NCBI RefSeq assembly: GCF_004365705.1
Contig: NZ_SOBN01000001.1
Coordinates: forward strand, 1,876,555 to 1,940,554
DNA length: 64,000 nucleotides
Direction: 5' to 3'
Source of the DNA: Streptomyces sp. 846.5
GTDB taxonomy: Bacteria; Actinomycetota; Actinomycetes; Streptomycetales; Streptomycetaceae
The position numbers and the translations under genes are program-made. A model generated the notes under the pieces. That model searched no databases, was not told the origin of the DNA, and saw only the letters and a program-made list of their open reading frames with translations. Positions 26,288 to 34,188 of this stretch are shown one piece after another (position 1 is the first letter of the stretch; every line of letters starts with the position of its first letter).

Positions 26288-26922
26288 TGCCGGCCGCGGA
26301 GGCGGGGACACCGGCAGCTCCCACCGGCATGCGGGCGCCCCGGGTGCTGCTCGTCGCGCCGAGCCCGGGGCTGCTCCGCTCGGCGGTGGACGCCGGGCTC
26401 GACACCTGGGCCGTCTGGGACCCGCGGCTGCGCCCCCGGACATCGGCCGCCGCAGCGGCCGGGCTGCCGCAGGAGCGGCTGCTCACGGCCGACTTCGGCG
26501 ATCCCCTCGGGCTGCACGCCTCACTCGCCGAGACCGTGCGCACGCACAGTATCGACCATGTGCTGCCCTGCCCGAGCGGTCCGGAGCCCTGGGCCGGCGC
26601 CCGGGCAGCGCAGCCAGAACCTGTCCAGGTACAGCCTCTGCAGGCGGAGGCGGAAGCAGCGACCGGCCGCCGAATCCGGGTGGAGACGCTGAGCGTTCGC
26701 GGCATGCACCTGCTGGCCCGGGTCACCGCCGACGCGCCGCCGGAGCTGCTCCCGGCAACGGCACTGCCCGGCATTCGGGCGGCCGTCCGCGCCCTGCTCG
26801 ACTCGACCGGACAGGAGGCCGGGACGGCCTGCACCGACTTGGCGCTCGCCGCGTCGGGCCGCCTCTCGGGGACGGCACAGTCCCCGGTGGGGCCGCCGCC
26901 GCTGGCCTACCGCCTCTGGTGA
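26287..26922 (+). CDS. Degenerate, shortened ATP-grasp-like protein
   Basis: Encodes 211 residues from the ATG at 26287, sharing the A of the previous stop (TGATG) with a GAGGAGGAG site in front; a GTG three bases earlier is also possible. The N-terminus APRVLLVAPSPGLLRSAVDAG and the later VETLSVRGMHLLARVTADAP resemble the first domain and a core strand of ATP-grasp ligases. The intervening ATP-binding loops and lysines are missing, and the final metal-binding Glu/Asn motif is absent. It looks like an ATP-grasp protein with an internal deletion. It could be a non-catalytic partner of the two ligases or simply decaying. Reading frame and strong translation signals are intact. Confidence 0.6.
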   Translation: MPAAEAGTPAAPTGMRAPRVLLVAPSPGLLRSAVDAGLDTWAVWDPRLRPRTSAAAAAGLPQERLLTADFGDPLGLHASLAETVRTHSIDHVLPCPSGPEPWAGARAAQPEPVQVQPLQAEAEAATGRRIRVETLSVRGMHLLARVTADAPPELLPATALPGIRAAVRALLDSTGQEAGTACTDLALAASGRLSGTAQSPVGPPPLAYRLW

Positions 26923-26933
26923 GACCGGGAACG

Positions 26934-26948
26934 GAACGGGAACCGTTC
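26934..26948. repeat. Inverted repeat GAACGG-GAA-CCGTTC
   Basis: Six-base arms with a 3-base spacer, 11 bases after the last gene of the operon and 92 bases before the 58-aa peptide gene. The stem is too short to be a convincing terminator alone. It may be an operator for the small peptide gene. Confidence 0.3.
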
Positions 26949-27040
26949 GGTACCCCCCTCGGCCAGGCTCTCAGCTGTCGGAAGCGGACGCCGGGCAGCG
27001 CAACCAACGCGTATTGTGCCCGCACGGGAGGGAACAGAGC

Positions 27041-27217
27041 ATGCACAAGAAGCTGGCCTGGCTGGTGGGGACCGTCGCGGGCGTCCTGGCGATCGGAGTG
27101 GGCGTCACCGTGCCGGCGGCCTTCGACGGCGGGGCAGCCGTGCGGCACGCGCTCGCCAACACCAGCGGCCCCGCCGCCCAGACCCCGACGGGGACCGCCG
27201 CCGACAGCGGCGCGTAG
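27041..27217 (+). CDS. Small secreted or membrane peptide (58 aa)
   Basis: A good GGGAGGGAA site precedes the ATG at 27041. The peptide starts MHKKLAWLVGTVAGVLAIGVG: two lysines, then a hydrophobic helix of about 20 residues ending near TVPAAF, like a signal peptide. A Thr/Ala/Pro-rich tail (SGPAAQTPTGTAADSGA) follows, with no cysteine. It lies between the biosynthetic operon and the convergent AfsR-type regulator gene, 18 bases from the latter's stop. I do not recognise a family. It could be a secreted signal or accessory peptide, and shortness limits certainty. Confidence 0.6.
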   Translation: MHKKLAWLVGTVAGVLAIGVGVTVPAAFDGGAAVRHALANTSGPAAQTPTGTAADSGA

Positions 27218-27235
27218 CAGCACCGCGGCCGGCCG

Positions 27236-30200
27236 TCAGCGCGACCCGGCGGCCGGTTGCACCTCCGAGTAGTCCATGTAGTCGAGCAACTCCGCTGCCG
27301 CCGCTCGATGCCCGGCCGCCAGCGGGGCGTCGCCCAGTGCGGCGGCTGCCTCCGCCAGGCCGAGCAGTGCCGCCGCCTCCTCCGAGCGGTAGCGCATCGT
27401 CGCAGCGGCCTCCCGCGCGCTGCTGTGCAGCTCCCGCGCGGCCGCGTACTCCCGCCAGGAGGTGTGGAGGGCGCCGACCAGGTTCTGTACCTTCGGCCGT
27501 CGGACCTGTGTGCCCCGGGCATGGACCAGCGCCAGGGCCCGCGCGGCGAAGTCCTTGGCCCGCGCGTCGTCGCCGAGGATGTTCTCCACCTTCGCGGACA
27601 GCGCCATGAGCAGGGCCGCGTCCCCGGGGCTGGTCAGGTCGTCGCACAGAGCCCGCGCCCGCTCCAAGCTGACCTGCGCCTCCGCATGGGCGGCCAGGCC
27701 GACCTGGGCGAAGGCCAGATCGGTCAGGCCGGTGAACTCGATGTCCCGGTAGTCGATCGCACGACCGGCCTCAATCGCCTGCCGGGCAGCCGCGGCCGCG
27801 TCCTCATGCCGGCCCCACTGCTCGTACAGGGTGCTGAGCATGGTCAGCACCTCCGCCTTCATCCGCGCCATGCCGATCTCCTCGGCCAGCACCGCGGCGC
27901 GCTCCAGCAGCGGCAGGGCGTCCCGGTGCCGGCCGAGGGCCGACAGCAGCAGGCCGATGATCGAGTCGCCATGCGCCTCGATGTACCGGTCCCCCGAGGC
28001 CCTGGCGATGTCCCGCCCCTCCATGGCGGCCTCCAGCCCCTCCTCGAACCGGCCCAGCCGCCAGCAGGCCGAGCCGAAGTTGGAGAGGGTGACGCAGAGC
28101 AGGCTCGGATCGTCCAGCTTCCGGGCGGCGGCCACCGCGATCCGGCCGAGGCTCCACAGCTCGTCGAAATGGCCGTGCGCGTGCAGGGGGAAGTTGAGAT
28201 CGCGGTTGAGGAACACGGCATGCCGGTCGTGGCCACGGCGCTCGGCGAGCGCCACGGCCGCCAGCAGCCCGTCGCGCTCACGCGCGAGCCACTCCTGGGC
28301 CTGCCCGGCGTCCCTGAACTGCGGTAGCTCCCCCTGGAAGGACGGGATGCCGGAGGGGCGGACGGGGCGGCCCGGGAAGAGCACCGAGCACACCGCGTCC
28401 ATGGCCGTCAGGTAGTAGTCGAGCAGCCGCTCGACCGCCGCCGCGGCCTCCGGCAGCCCCTGCGCGAAGCTGCGAACCAGGTCGTGGAAGGTGTAGAGCC
28501 CCATGTCGGGCTGCTGCAGCAGATGCGCGTCCAGCAGCAGCTCAAGGATGGACTCCGCCTCCCGGGTGTCCGTCCCGAACAGCGCGGCAGCCGCGTGCAC
28601 ATCGATCGTCCCGCCGGGGTGCAGGCCCAGGTCGCGGAAGGCGGTGCGGCAGCGGGCGTCCATCGCCAGGTACGACATCCGCAGCGTCGCCGCGACACTG
28701 CGCTCCCCGGAGGTCAGCTCGTCCAGCCGCCGGCTCTCGTCGCGCAGTCGCTCGACCATGTAACGGGTGGTCCAGCGCGGGCGGTTGCGCAGACGGGCGG
28801 CCGCGATACGCAGCGCCAGCGGCAGGTGCCCGCAGAGCTCGGCAAGCTCGGCGGCCACCTCGGGCTCGGCGGCCACCCGCTCCGCGCCCAGGATCTCCGC
28901 GATCAGGGCGGCGCTCTCCCCGGGTGCCATCAGCCCGACGGACACCCATTTCACGCTGTCCAGATCCACCAGCCGCGCCCGGCTGGTGACCAGCACCAGA
29001 CAGCCGGGCGCGTTCGGCAACATCGGGCGGATGTGCGCGCTGTCGGCCGCGTTGTCGAGCAGCAGCAGCATGCGCCGACCGGCGAGAGAGGACTGCCACA
29101 GCCCGGCGCGCCCGGCCAGATCGTCCGGGATGCGCTCACCCGGCACGCCGACGGCACGCAACAGGACGTCCAACGCGGCAGCGGGCGTCATCGGCGTTTC
29201 GCCGGGAGTGAATCCGCGCAGATCGATGCTGAGCTGCCCGTCGGGGAAGTCCGCCGCCAGTCGGCGGGCGGCCCGGACTCCCAGGCAGGTCTTCCCGGTT
29301 CCCCCCATGCCGTCGATGGCCACGATCCGCGTGCAGTGCTCACCGCGCGGGCCGTCCGCCCGCATGTGGTCGAGCAGCTTCGCCAACTCCCGTTCCCGGC
29401 CCACGAAGTCCGACAGCCCTGAAGGCAGCATGCACGGCACCGCGGGCGGCCCCGCCGTCTCCGGTGCCGCGGGTGCGGGCGCGGGCGGCCCCGTCATCCC
29501 CGGCGACCGCTCCGTGGCGGCAAGCTCCGGGGCCTCGCGCAGGATGTCCTCGTACAGCCGGGCCAGCTCGGGGCCGGGGTTGATGCCCAGGCTCTCGACC
29601 AGCAGCTCGCCGAGCAGCCGGTACTCCTCCAGAGCCTCGGCCTGCCGACCGGAGCGGTACAGCGCGAGCATCAGGTGGCTCCGGAGTCTCTCCCGCAGCG
29701 GGTGTTCGCTGATGAGCAGGCGCAGTTCGGCCACGATCTCGCTGCACTCACCGAGTTCGAGGCACAGTTCGAAGAACTGCTCGGCGGCGGCGAGACGGCG
29801 CTCCTCCAGCACGGTCACCGCAGCCTCGATCACCGGCCCACCCATCCCCGACAGCCCGGCACCGCGCCACAGGGCGAGGGCGGCCCGCAGCTCGTCCCTG
29901 GCCTCGACCAGCCCGCCGCCTCGCAGGGCCTGAGCGGCGCTGCGGACCCGGGAACCGAACTCCAGCAGGTCGAGCTGGGCGGCTGCGGCCGAAATCCGGT
30001 ATCCGGGGCCGTCGGTGCGGATCACTTCCCTGCCCAACGGGAGACGCCTGCGCAGATCGGCGACGGCCTTGCGGATCTGGTGGACGGCAGTCACCGGCGG
30101 CTCCTGCTCCCAAGCGCCCTCGACCAGCCGCGACACCGGCACCACCCGGCCCGCCTCAAGCAGCAGCATCGCGAGAACCCGCTCCTGGACGGCTCCGCCA

Positions 30201-30262
30201 AGAGGGATCCGTTCACCGTCGACCGAGGCGGCGAGCGGTCCGAGGACTTCGAATTGGACCAT
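27236..30262 (-). CDS. AfsR/SARP-family regulator with NB-ARC ATPase and TPR domains
   Basis: Encodes 1008 residues if it starts at the ATG at 30262 (MVQFEVLGPLAASVDG); the longer frame upstream lacks the family pattern. Order of domains: SARP winged helix (1-95, with QERVLAMLLLEAGRVVPVSR), bacterial transcriptional activator domain (about 100-245), NB-ARC ATPase with Walker A DGMGGTGKT and GRRMLLLLDNAAD, then C-terminal TPR repeats (about 650-1000). AfsR-like proteins integrate signals and activate secondary-metabolism promoters. The gene converges on the ten-gene cluster and the 58-aa peptide, and is a good candidate for cluster activator. No kinase gene is adjacent. Confidence 0.9.
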   Translation of the reverse strand: MVQFEVLGPLAASVDGERIPLGGAVQERVLAMLLLEAGRVVPVSRLVEGAWEQEPPVTAVHQIRKAVADLRRRLPLGREVIRTDGPGYRISAAAAQLDLLEFGSRVRSAAQALRGGGLVEARDELRAALALWRGAGLSGMGGPVIEAAVTVLEERRLAAAEQFFELCLELGECSEIVAELRLLISEHPLRERLRSHLMLALYRSGRQAEALEEYRLLGELLVESLGINPGPELARLYEDILREAPELAATERSPGMTGPPAPAPAAPETAGPPAVPCMLPSGLSDFVGRERELAKLLDHMRADGPRGEHCTRIVAIDGMGGTGKTCLGVRAARRLAADFPDGQLSIDLRGFTPGETPMTPAAALDVLLRAVGVPGERIPDDLAGRAGLWQSSLAGRRMLLLLDNAADSAHIRPMLPNAPGCLVLVTSRARLVDLDSVKWVSVGLMAPGESAALIAEILGAERVAAEPEVAAELAELCGHLPLALRIAAARLRNRPRWTTRYMVERLRDESRRLDELTSGERSVAATLRMSYLAMDARCRTAFRDLGLHPGGTIDVHAAAALFGTDTREAESILELLLDAHLLQQPDMGLYTFHDLVRSFAQGLPEAAAAVERLLDYYLTAMDAVCSVLFPGRPVRPSGIPSFQGELPQFRDAGQAQEWLARERDGLLAAVALAERRGHDRHAVFLNRDLNFPLHAHGHFDELWSLGRIAVAAARKLDDPSLLCVTLSNFGSACWRLGRFEEGLEAAMEGRDIARASGDRYIEAHGDSIIGLLLSALGRHRDALPLLERAAVLAEEIGMARMKAEVLTMLSTLYEQWGRHEDAAAAARQAIEAGRAIDYRDIEFTGLTDLAFAQVGLAAHAEAQVSLERARALCDDLTSPGDAALLMALSAKVENILGDDARAKDFAARALALVHARGTQVRRPKVQNLVGALHTSWREYAAARELHSSAREAAATMRYRSEEAAALLGLAEAAAALGDAPLAAGHRAAAAELLDYMDYSEVQPAAGSR

Positions 30263-30729
30263 TCGAACGGGCGCTTCCAACCCATGCCCTGTCACCGCGG
30301 CCAGCCCCCGAACCCTCGACAATGCCGACCCCCCGACGGGCAGCATGCAGCAACCGAATCGTAATCCGAAGACACAGGTTTCAGGCTGTGCACGCCCAGT
30401 CCGTGAGACAACGGGACCCCGTGCCAAGGGCAGGACACCGAAGCCCTCCCCTCCCCCTCCGGCCCCGGGGCCGCCCGCGGCCGACGGTGATGACGCGTCC
30501 GCGGGGGGCCGACCGCGTAACCGTGAATTAACGCCGGAACTCGACCGGAAACGTGTATTTCACTGGACGCGTCGCCGTTCTTCACATGCCTTCTTTCGAA
30601 TTCCGGCCGAGTGACGTCGCGCAACGATGGAATGCCCACAGCGTTACACCGTGCCACTGCACCGCCCTGGCTGCGGTCTCCTAATGTCGGCCGTCAACGG
30701 GGAAACCGCTCTTCCAGAGGAGACAGCCG
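30263..30729. other. Divergent intergenic region between AfsR-type and pyrimidine-catabolism genes
   Basis: These 467 bases contain no supported gene. Composition drops in GC around 30525-30600 (for example GTGAATTAACG and GTGTATTTCAC), the likely promoter zone for the rightward operon. The end carries AGAGGAGA before the ATG at 30730. I find no clear palindrome that could be assigned to PucR. Confidence 0.4.
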
Positions 30730-31572
30730 ATGAGCCGTGTGGTCCGCGCAGCCCTGGTCCAGACGAGGTGGACGGGCGACAAGGAGTCGATGATCGACCT
30801 GCACGAGCAGTACGCCCGCGAGGCCGCCGCCCAGGGTGCGCAGATCATCGGGTTCCAGGAGGTCTTCAACGCCCCCTACTTCTGTCAGGTGCAGGAGGAG
30901 GAGCACTACGCCTGGGCCGAGGCCGTGCCGGACGGCCCGACGGTGACCCGGATGCAGGACCTGGCCCGCGAGCTCAACATGGTCATCGTGGTGCCGGTGT
31001 ACGAGGCCGAGCAGCCCGGCGTCTACTACAACACCGCAGCCGTGATCGACGCCGACGGCAGCTACCTCGGCAAGTACCGCAAGCACCACATTCCGCAGGT
31101 CAAGGGCTTCTGGGAGAAGTACTACTTCAAGCCCGGCAACCTGGGCTGGCCGGTGTTCGACACCGCCGTGGGAAAGGTCGGGGTCTACATCTGCTATGAC
31201 CGGCATTTCCCGGAGGGCTGGCGCGCATTGGGTCTGGCCGGAGCTGAGATCGTGTACAACCCGTCGGCGACCAGCCGGGGCCTGTCCGCCTACCTGTGGC
31301 AGCTGGAGCAGCCGGCCGCCGCCGTCGCCAACGAGTACTTCGTCGCCGCGATCAACCGGGTCGGCGTCGAGGAGTACGGCGACAACGACTTCTACGGCAC
31401 CAGCTACTTCGTGGACCCGCGCGGCCAGTTCGTCGGCGAGCCGGCCTCCGACAAGGAGGAGGAGCTGGTCGTGCGCGACCTCGACCTCGGCCTGATCGAG
31501 GAGGTCCGCCACCAGTGGGCCTTCTACCGCGACCGCCGCCCGGACGCCTACGGCTCCCTCGCCGAAGCCTGA
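30730..31572 (+). CDS. Beta-ureidopropionase / N-carbamoyl amidohydrolase (nitrilase superfamily)
   Basis: Encodes 280 residues with an AGAGGAGA site. The carbon-nitrogen hydrolase triad is visible: Glu44 in GFQEVF, Lys118 in KYRKHHIP and Cys155 in YICYDRHFPEGW. The family cleaves N-carbamoyl-beta-alanine or related N-carbamoyl amines to ammonia, CO2 and the amine. Neighbouring dihydropyrimidinase makes the third step of reductive pyrimidine breakdown the best assignment. N-carbamoylputrescine amidases share the fold and cannot be excluded by sequence alone. First gene of a four-gene operon; 37 bases separate it from the next. Confidence 0.88.
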   Translation: MSRVVRAALVQTRWTGDKESMIDLHEQYAREAAAQGAQIIGFQEVFNAPYFCQVQEEEHYAWAEAVPDGPTVTRMQDLARELNMVIVVPVYEAEQPGVYYNTAAVIDADGSYLGKYRKHHIPQVKGFWEKYYFKPGNLGWPVFDTAVGKVGVYICYDRHFPEGWRALGLAGAEIVYNPSATSRGLSAYLWQLEQPAAAVANEYFVAAINRVGVEEYGDNDFYGTSYFVDPRGQFVGEPASDKEEELVVRDLDLGLIEEVRHQWAFYRDRRPDAYGSLAEA

Positions 31573-31609
31573 GCAACGCCCTGACGGGAGAGCGGAAGGA
31601 ACAACGCAC

Positions 31610-33010
31610 ATGACTCGCACGGTGATCCGGGGCGGGCTGGTGATCACAGCGGCCGAGGAGACGGTGGCCGACGTCCTGATCGAGGGCGAACAGGTGGTGG
31701 CCCTCGCCGCCGGCGGCAGCCAGGTGGCCGAGGGCTGGTCGGCGGACCGCGTGATCGACGCGTCCGGGAAGTACGTGATCCCGGGAGGGGTGGACGCGCA
31801 CACCCACATGGAGCTGCCCTTCGGCGGAACGTCCGCCTCGGACACCTTCGAGACCGGCACCCGGGCCGCTGCGTGGGGCGGGACGACGACGATCGTGGAC
31901 TTCGCGGTGCAGTCGGTGGGCCGCTCGCTGCGCGAGGGCCTGGACGCCTGGCACGCCAAGGCCGAGGGCAACTGCGCCGTCGACTACGCCTTCCACATGA
32001 TCATGTCGGATGTCACCGGGGACAGCCTCAAGGAGATGGACCTCCTGGTGGACGAGGGGGTGACCTCGTTCAAGCTGTTCATGGCCTACCCCGGCGTCTT
32101 CTACAGCGACGACGGGAAGATCCTGCGCGCCATGCAGCAGGGCGCGGACAACGGCGGCCTGGTGATGATGCACGCGGAGAACGGCATCGCCATCGACGTG
32201 CTGGTGGAGCAGGCATTGGCCGGCGGACACACCGACCCGCGCTACCACGGCCAGGTACGGCACGAACTGCTGGAGGCCGAGGCGACGCACCGCGCCATCC
32301 GCCTGGCCGAGGTGGCCGGTTCGCCGCTGTACGTGGTGCACGTGTCGGCCGCCTCGGCGCTGGCGGAGCTGACGGCCGCGCGGGACCGGGGGCTGAACGT
32401 CTTCGGCGAGACCTGTCCGCAGTACCTCTTCCTGTCCACCGACAACCTGGCCGAGCCGGGCTTCGAGGGCGCCAAGTACGTGTGCTCGACGCCGCTGCGG
32501 CCCCAGGATCACCAGGTGGCGCTCTGGCGCGGGCTCCGCACCAACGACCTGCAGGTGGTGTCCACGGACCACTGCCCGTTCTGCTTCTCCGGTCAGAAGG
32601 AGCTGGGACGCGGGGACTTCTCGAAGATCCCCAACGGCCTGCCCGGCGTGGAGAACCGGATGGACCTGCTGCACCAGGCCGTAGCGGACGGGCGCATCTC
32701 GCGGCGGCGCTGGGTGGAGATCGCGTCGGCGACCCCGGCCCGGATGTTCGGGCTGTACCCGCACAAGGGGACGATCGCGCCGGGTGCGGACGCCGACATC
32801 GTGGTCTACGACCCGGACGCGACGCAGACCCTGTCGGCTGCGACGCACCACATGAACGTGGACTACTCGGCCTACGAGGGCCTGCGGGTGCGCGGCAAGG
32901 CGGTGACGGTGCTCTCCCGGAGCACGGTGGTCGTCGACGACGACACCTACCTGGGCCGGCCCGGACACGGCCGCTACCAGGCCCGCGCCACCTGCCAGTA
33001 CCTCATCTGA
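31610..33010 (+). CDS. hydA: Dihydropyrimidinase / D-hydantoinase
   Basis: Encodes 466 residues. It has the amidohydrolase metal site: DAHTHMELPFGGT with His64 and His66, the likely carboxylated Lys155 in SFKLFMAY, further metal ligands in MMHAENG and VVHVS, and DHCPF near 320. Length fits the family (about 460). The enzyme opens dihydrouracil or dihydrothymine (and 5-substituted hydantoins) to the N-carbamoyl amino acid, feeding the upstream-encoded amidohydrolase. Cytoplasmic, no signal peptide. Located between the ureidopropionase and an F420-type oxidoreductase. Confidence 0.93.
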   Translation: MTRTVIRGGLVITAAEETVADVLIEGEQVVALAAGGSQVAEGWSADRVIDASGKYVIPGGVDAHTHMELPFGGTSASDTFETGTRAAAWGGTTTIVDFAVQSVGRSLREGLDAWHAKAEGNCAVDYAFHMIMSDVTGDSLKEMDLLVDEGVTSFKLFMAYPGVFYSDDGKILRAMQQGADNGGLVMMHAENGIAIDVLVEQALAGGHTDPRYHGQVRHELLEAEATHRAIRLAEVAGSPLYVVHVSAASALAELTAARDRGLNVFGETCPQYLFLSTDNLAEPGFEGAKYVCSTPLRPQDHQVALWRGLRTNDLQVVSTDHCPFCFSGQKELGRGDFSKIPNGLPGVENRMDLLHQAVADGRISRRRWVEIASATPARMFGLYPHKGTIAPGADADIVVYDPDATQTLSAATHHMNVDYSAYEGLRVRGKAVTVLSRSTVVVDDDTYLGRPGHGRYQARATCQYLI

Positions 33011-33065
33011 CCCCCGTCCGAACCCGTCCGAACCCCATCCACTCCCCTGCTACCGGAGGTTTCCC

Positions 33066-34082
33066 GTGGACATCGGCCTCGTTCTGCAGACCGACCCGCC
33101 CGCTTCACTGCTGATCGAGCGGATGAAGCGGGCCGAGGCCGCCGGCTTCAGCCACGGCTGGACCTTCGACTCGGTGGTGCTCTGGCAGGAGCCCTTTGTG
33201 GTCTACAGCCGCATCCTGGCCGAGACCGAGCGCATGGTCGTCGGCCCGATGGTCACCAACCCCTCCACCCGTACCTGGGAGGTGACGGCGTCGCTGTTCG
33301 CGACGCTCAACGACATGTACGGCAACCGGACGGTGTGCGGGATCGGCCGCGGCGACTCCGCGATGCGCGTGGCGGGCCGCAAGCCCGCCACCCTGGGCCG
33401 CCTCAGTGAGGCGATGCACGCGATCAAGGAGCTGGCGGAGGGCCGGGAGACCGTGGTCGACGGGACCGCGATGCGGATCCCGTGGGTCAAGGAGGGCACG
33501 TCGCTGCCGGTGTGGATGGGCGCGTACGGACCCAAGGCACTGGCCCTGACCGGACGTCAGGCGGACGGCTTCATCCTGCAGTTGGCCGACCCCTATCTGA
33601 CCGAGTGGATGGTCAAGGCGGTCCGCGACGCTGCCGCCGCGGCCGGACGCGACCCCGGCGACGTGAAGATCTGCGTGGCGGCCCCGGCGTACGTCACCGA
33701 GGACGACTCGCCGCAGGCCCTGGCGCACGCGCGGGAGCAGTGCCGCTGGTTCGGCGGCATGGTCGGCAACCACGTCGCCGACCTGGTCAGCCAGTACGGC
33801 GAGAGCTCCGGCCTGGTCCCCGACGCGCTGACCGCCTACATCAAGGAACGTCAGGGGTACGACTACCGCCACCACGGCCGCTCCGGGAACCCGGACACCG
33901 CGTTCGTACCCGACGAGATCGTGGACCGGTTCTGCCTGATCGGTCCGCCCGAGGCGCAGGTCGCGAAGCTGGAGCAGCTGCGCGACCTGGGTGTGGACCA
34001 GTTCGCGGTCTACGCCATGCACGACGCCGTGGAGTCGACCATCGACGCATACGGCGCCAGTGTCATCCCCGCGGTGAGCTGA
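33066..34082 (+). CDS. LLM-class F420-dependent oxidoreductase
   Basis: Encodes 338 residues from a GTG at 33066 with CGGAGG upstream. The start MDIGLVLQTDPP and blocks GWTFDSVVLWQEPFVVYSRI, GIGRGDSAMRVAGRK and VWMGAYGPKALALTGRQADG are typical of luciferase-like TIM-barrel enzymes that bind F420 or FMN. It resembles the subgroup (TIGR03842-like) found with hydantoinase genes. No classical dihydropyrimidine dehydrogenase gene is present in the operon, so this enzyme may reduce uracil or thymine, or handle another pathway intermediate. That role is inferred from context. Confidence 0.82.
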   Translation: MDIGLVLQTDPPASLLIERMKRAEAAGFSHGWTFDSVVLWQEPFVVYSRILAETERMVVGPMVTNPSTRTWEVTASLFATLNDMYGNRTVCGIGRGDSAMRVAGRKPATLGRLSEAMHAIKELAEGRETVVDGTAMRIPWVKEGTSLPVWMGAYGPKALALTGRQADGFILQLADPYLTEWMVKAVRDAAAAAGRDPGDVKICVAAPAYVTEDDSPQALAHAREQCRWFGGMVGNHVADLVSQYGESSGLVPDALTAYIKERQGYDYRHHGRSGNPDTAFVPDEIVDRFCLIGPPEAQVAKLEQLRDLGVDQFAVYAMHDAVESTIDAYGASVIPAVS

Positions 34083-34188
34083 CGACCCGGGACCACTGCT
34101 CCACTCGTTCGTCCGGCAGCCCGACGCCGTGCCCGCCGGCTTCCTGTCCCGTCCCCACGCGAGACCCCACGAACCGAGGTGGCCGTAC

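Noticed and set aside
27218-27235. Terminator between the 58-aa peptide and the AfsR-type gene
   Set aside because: The gap is only 18 bases and has no convincing stem of its own.
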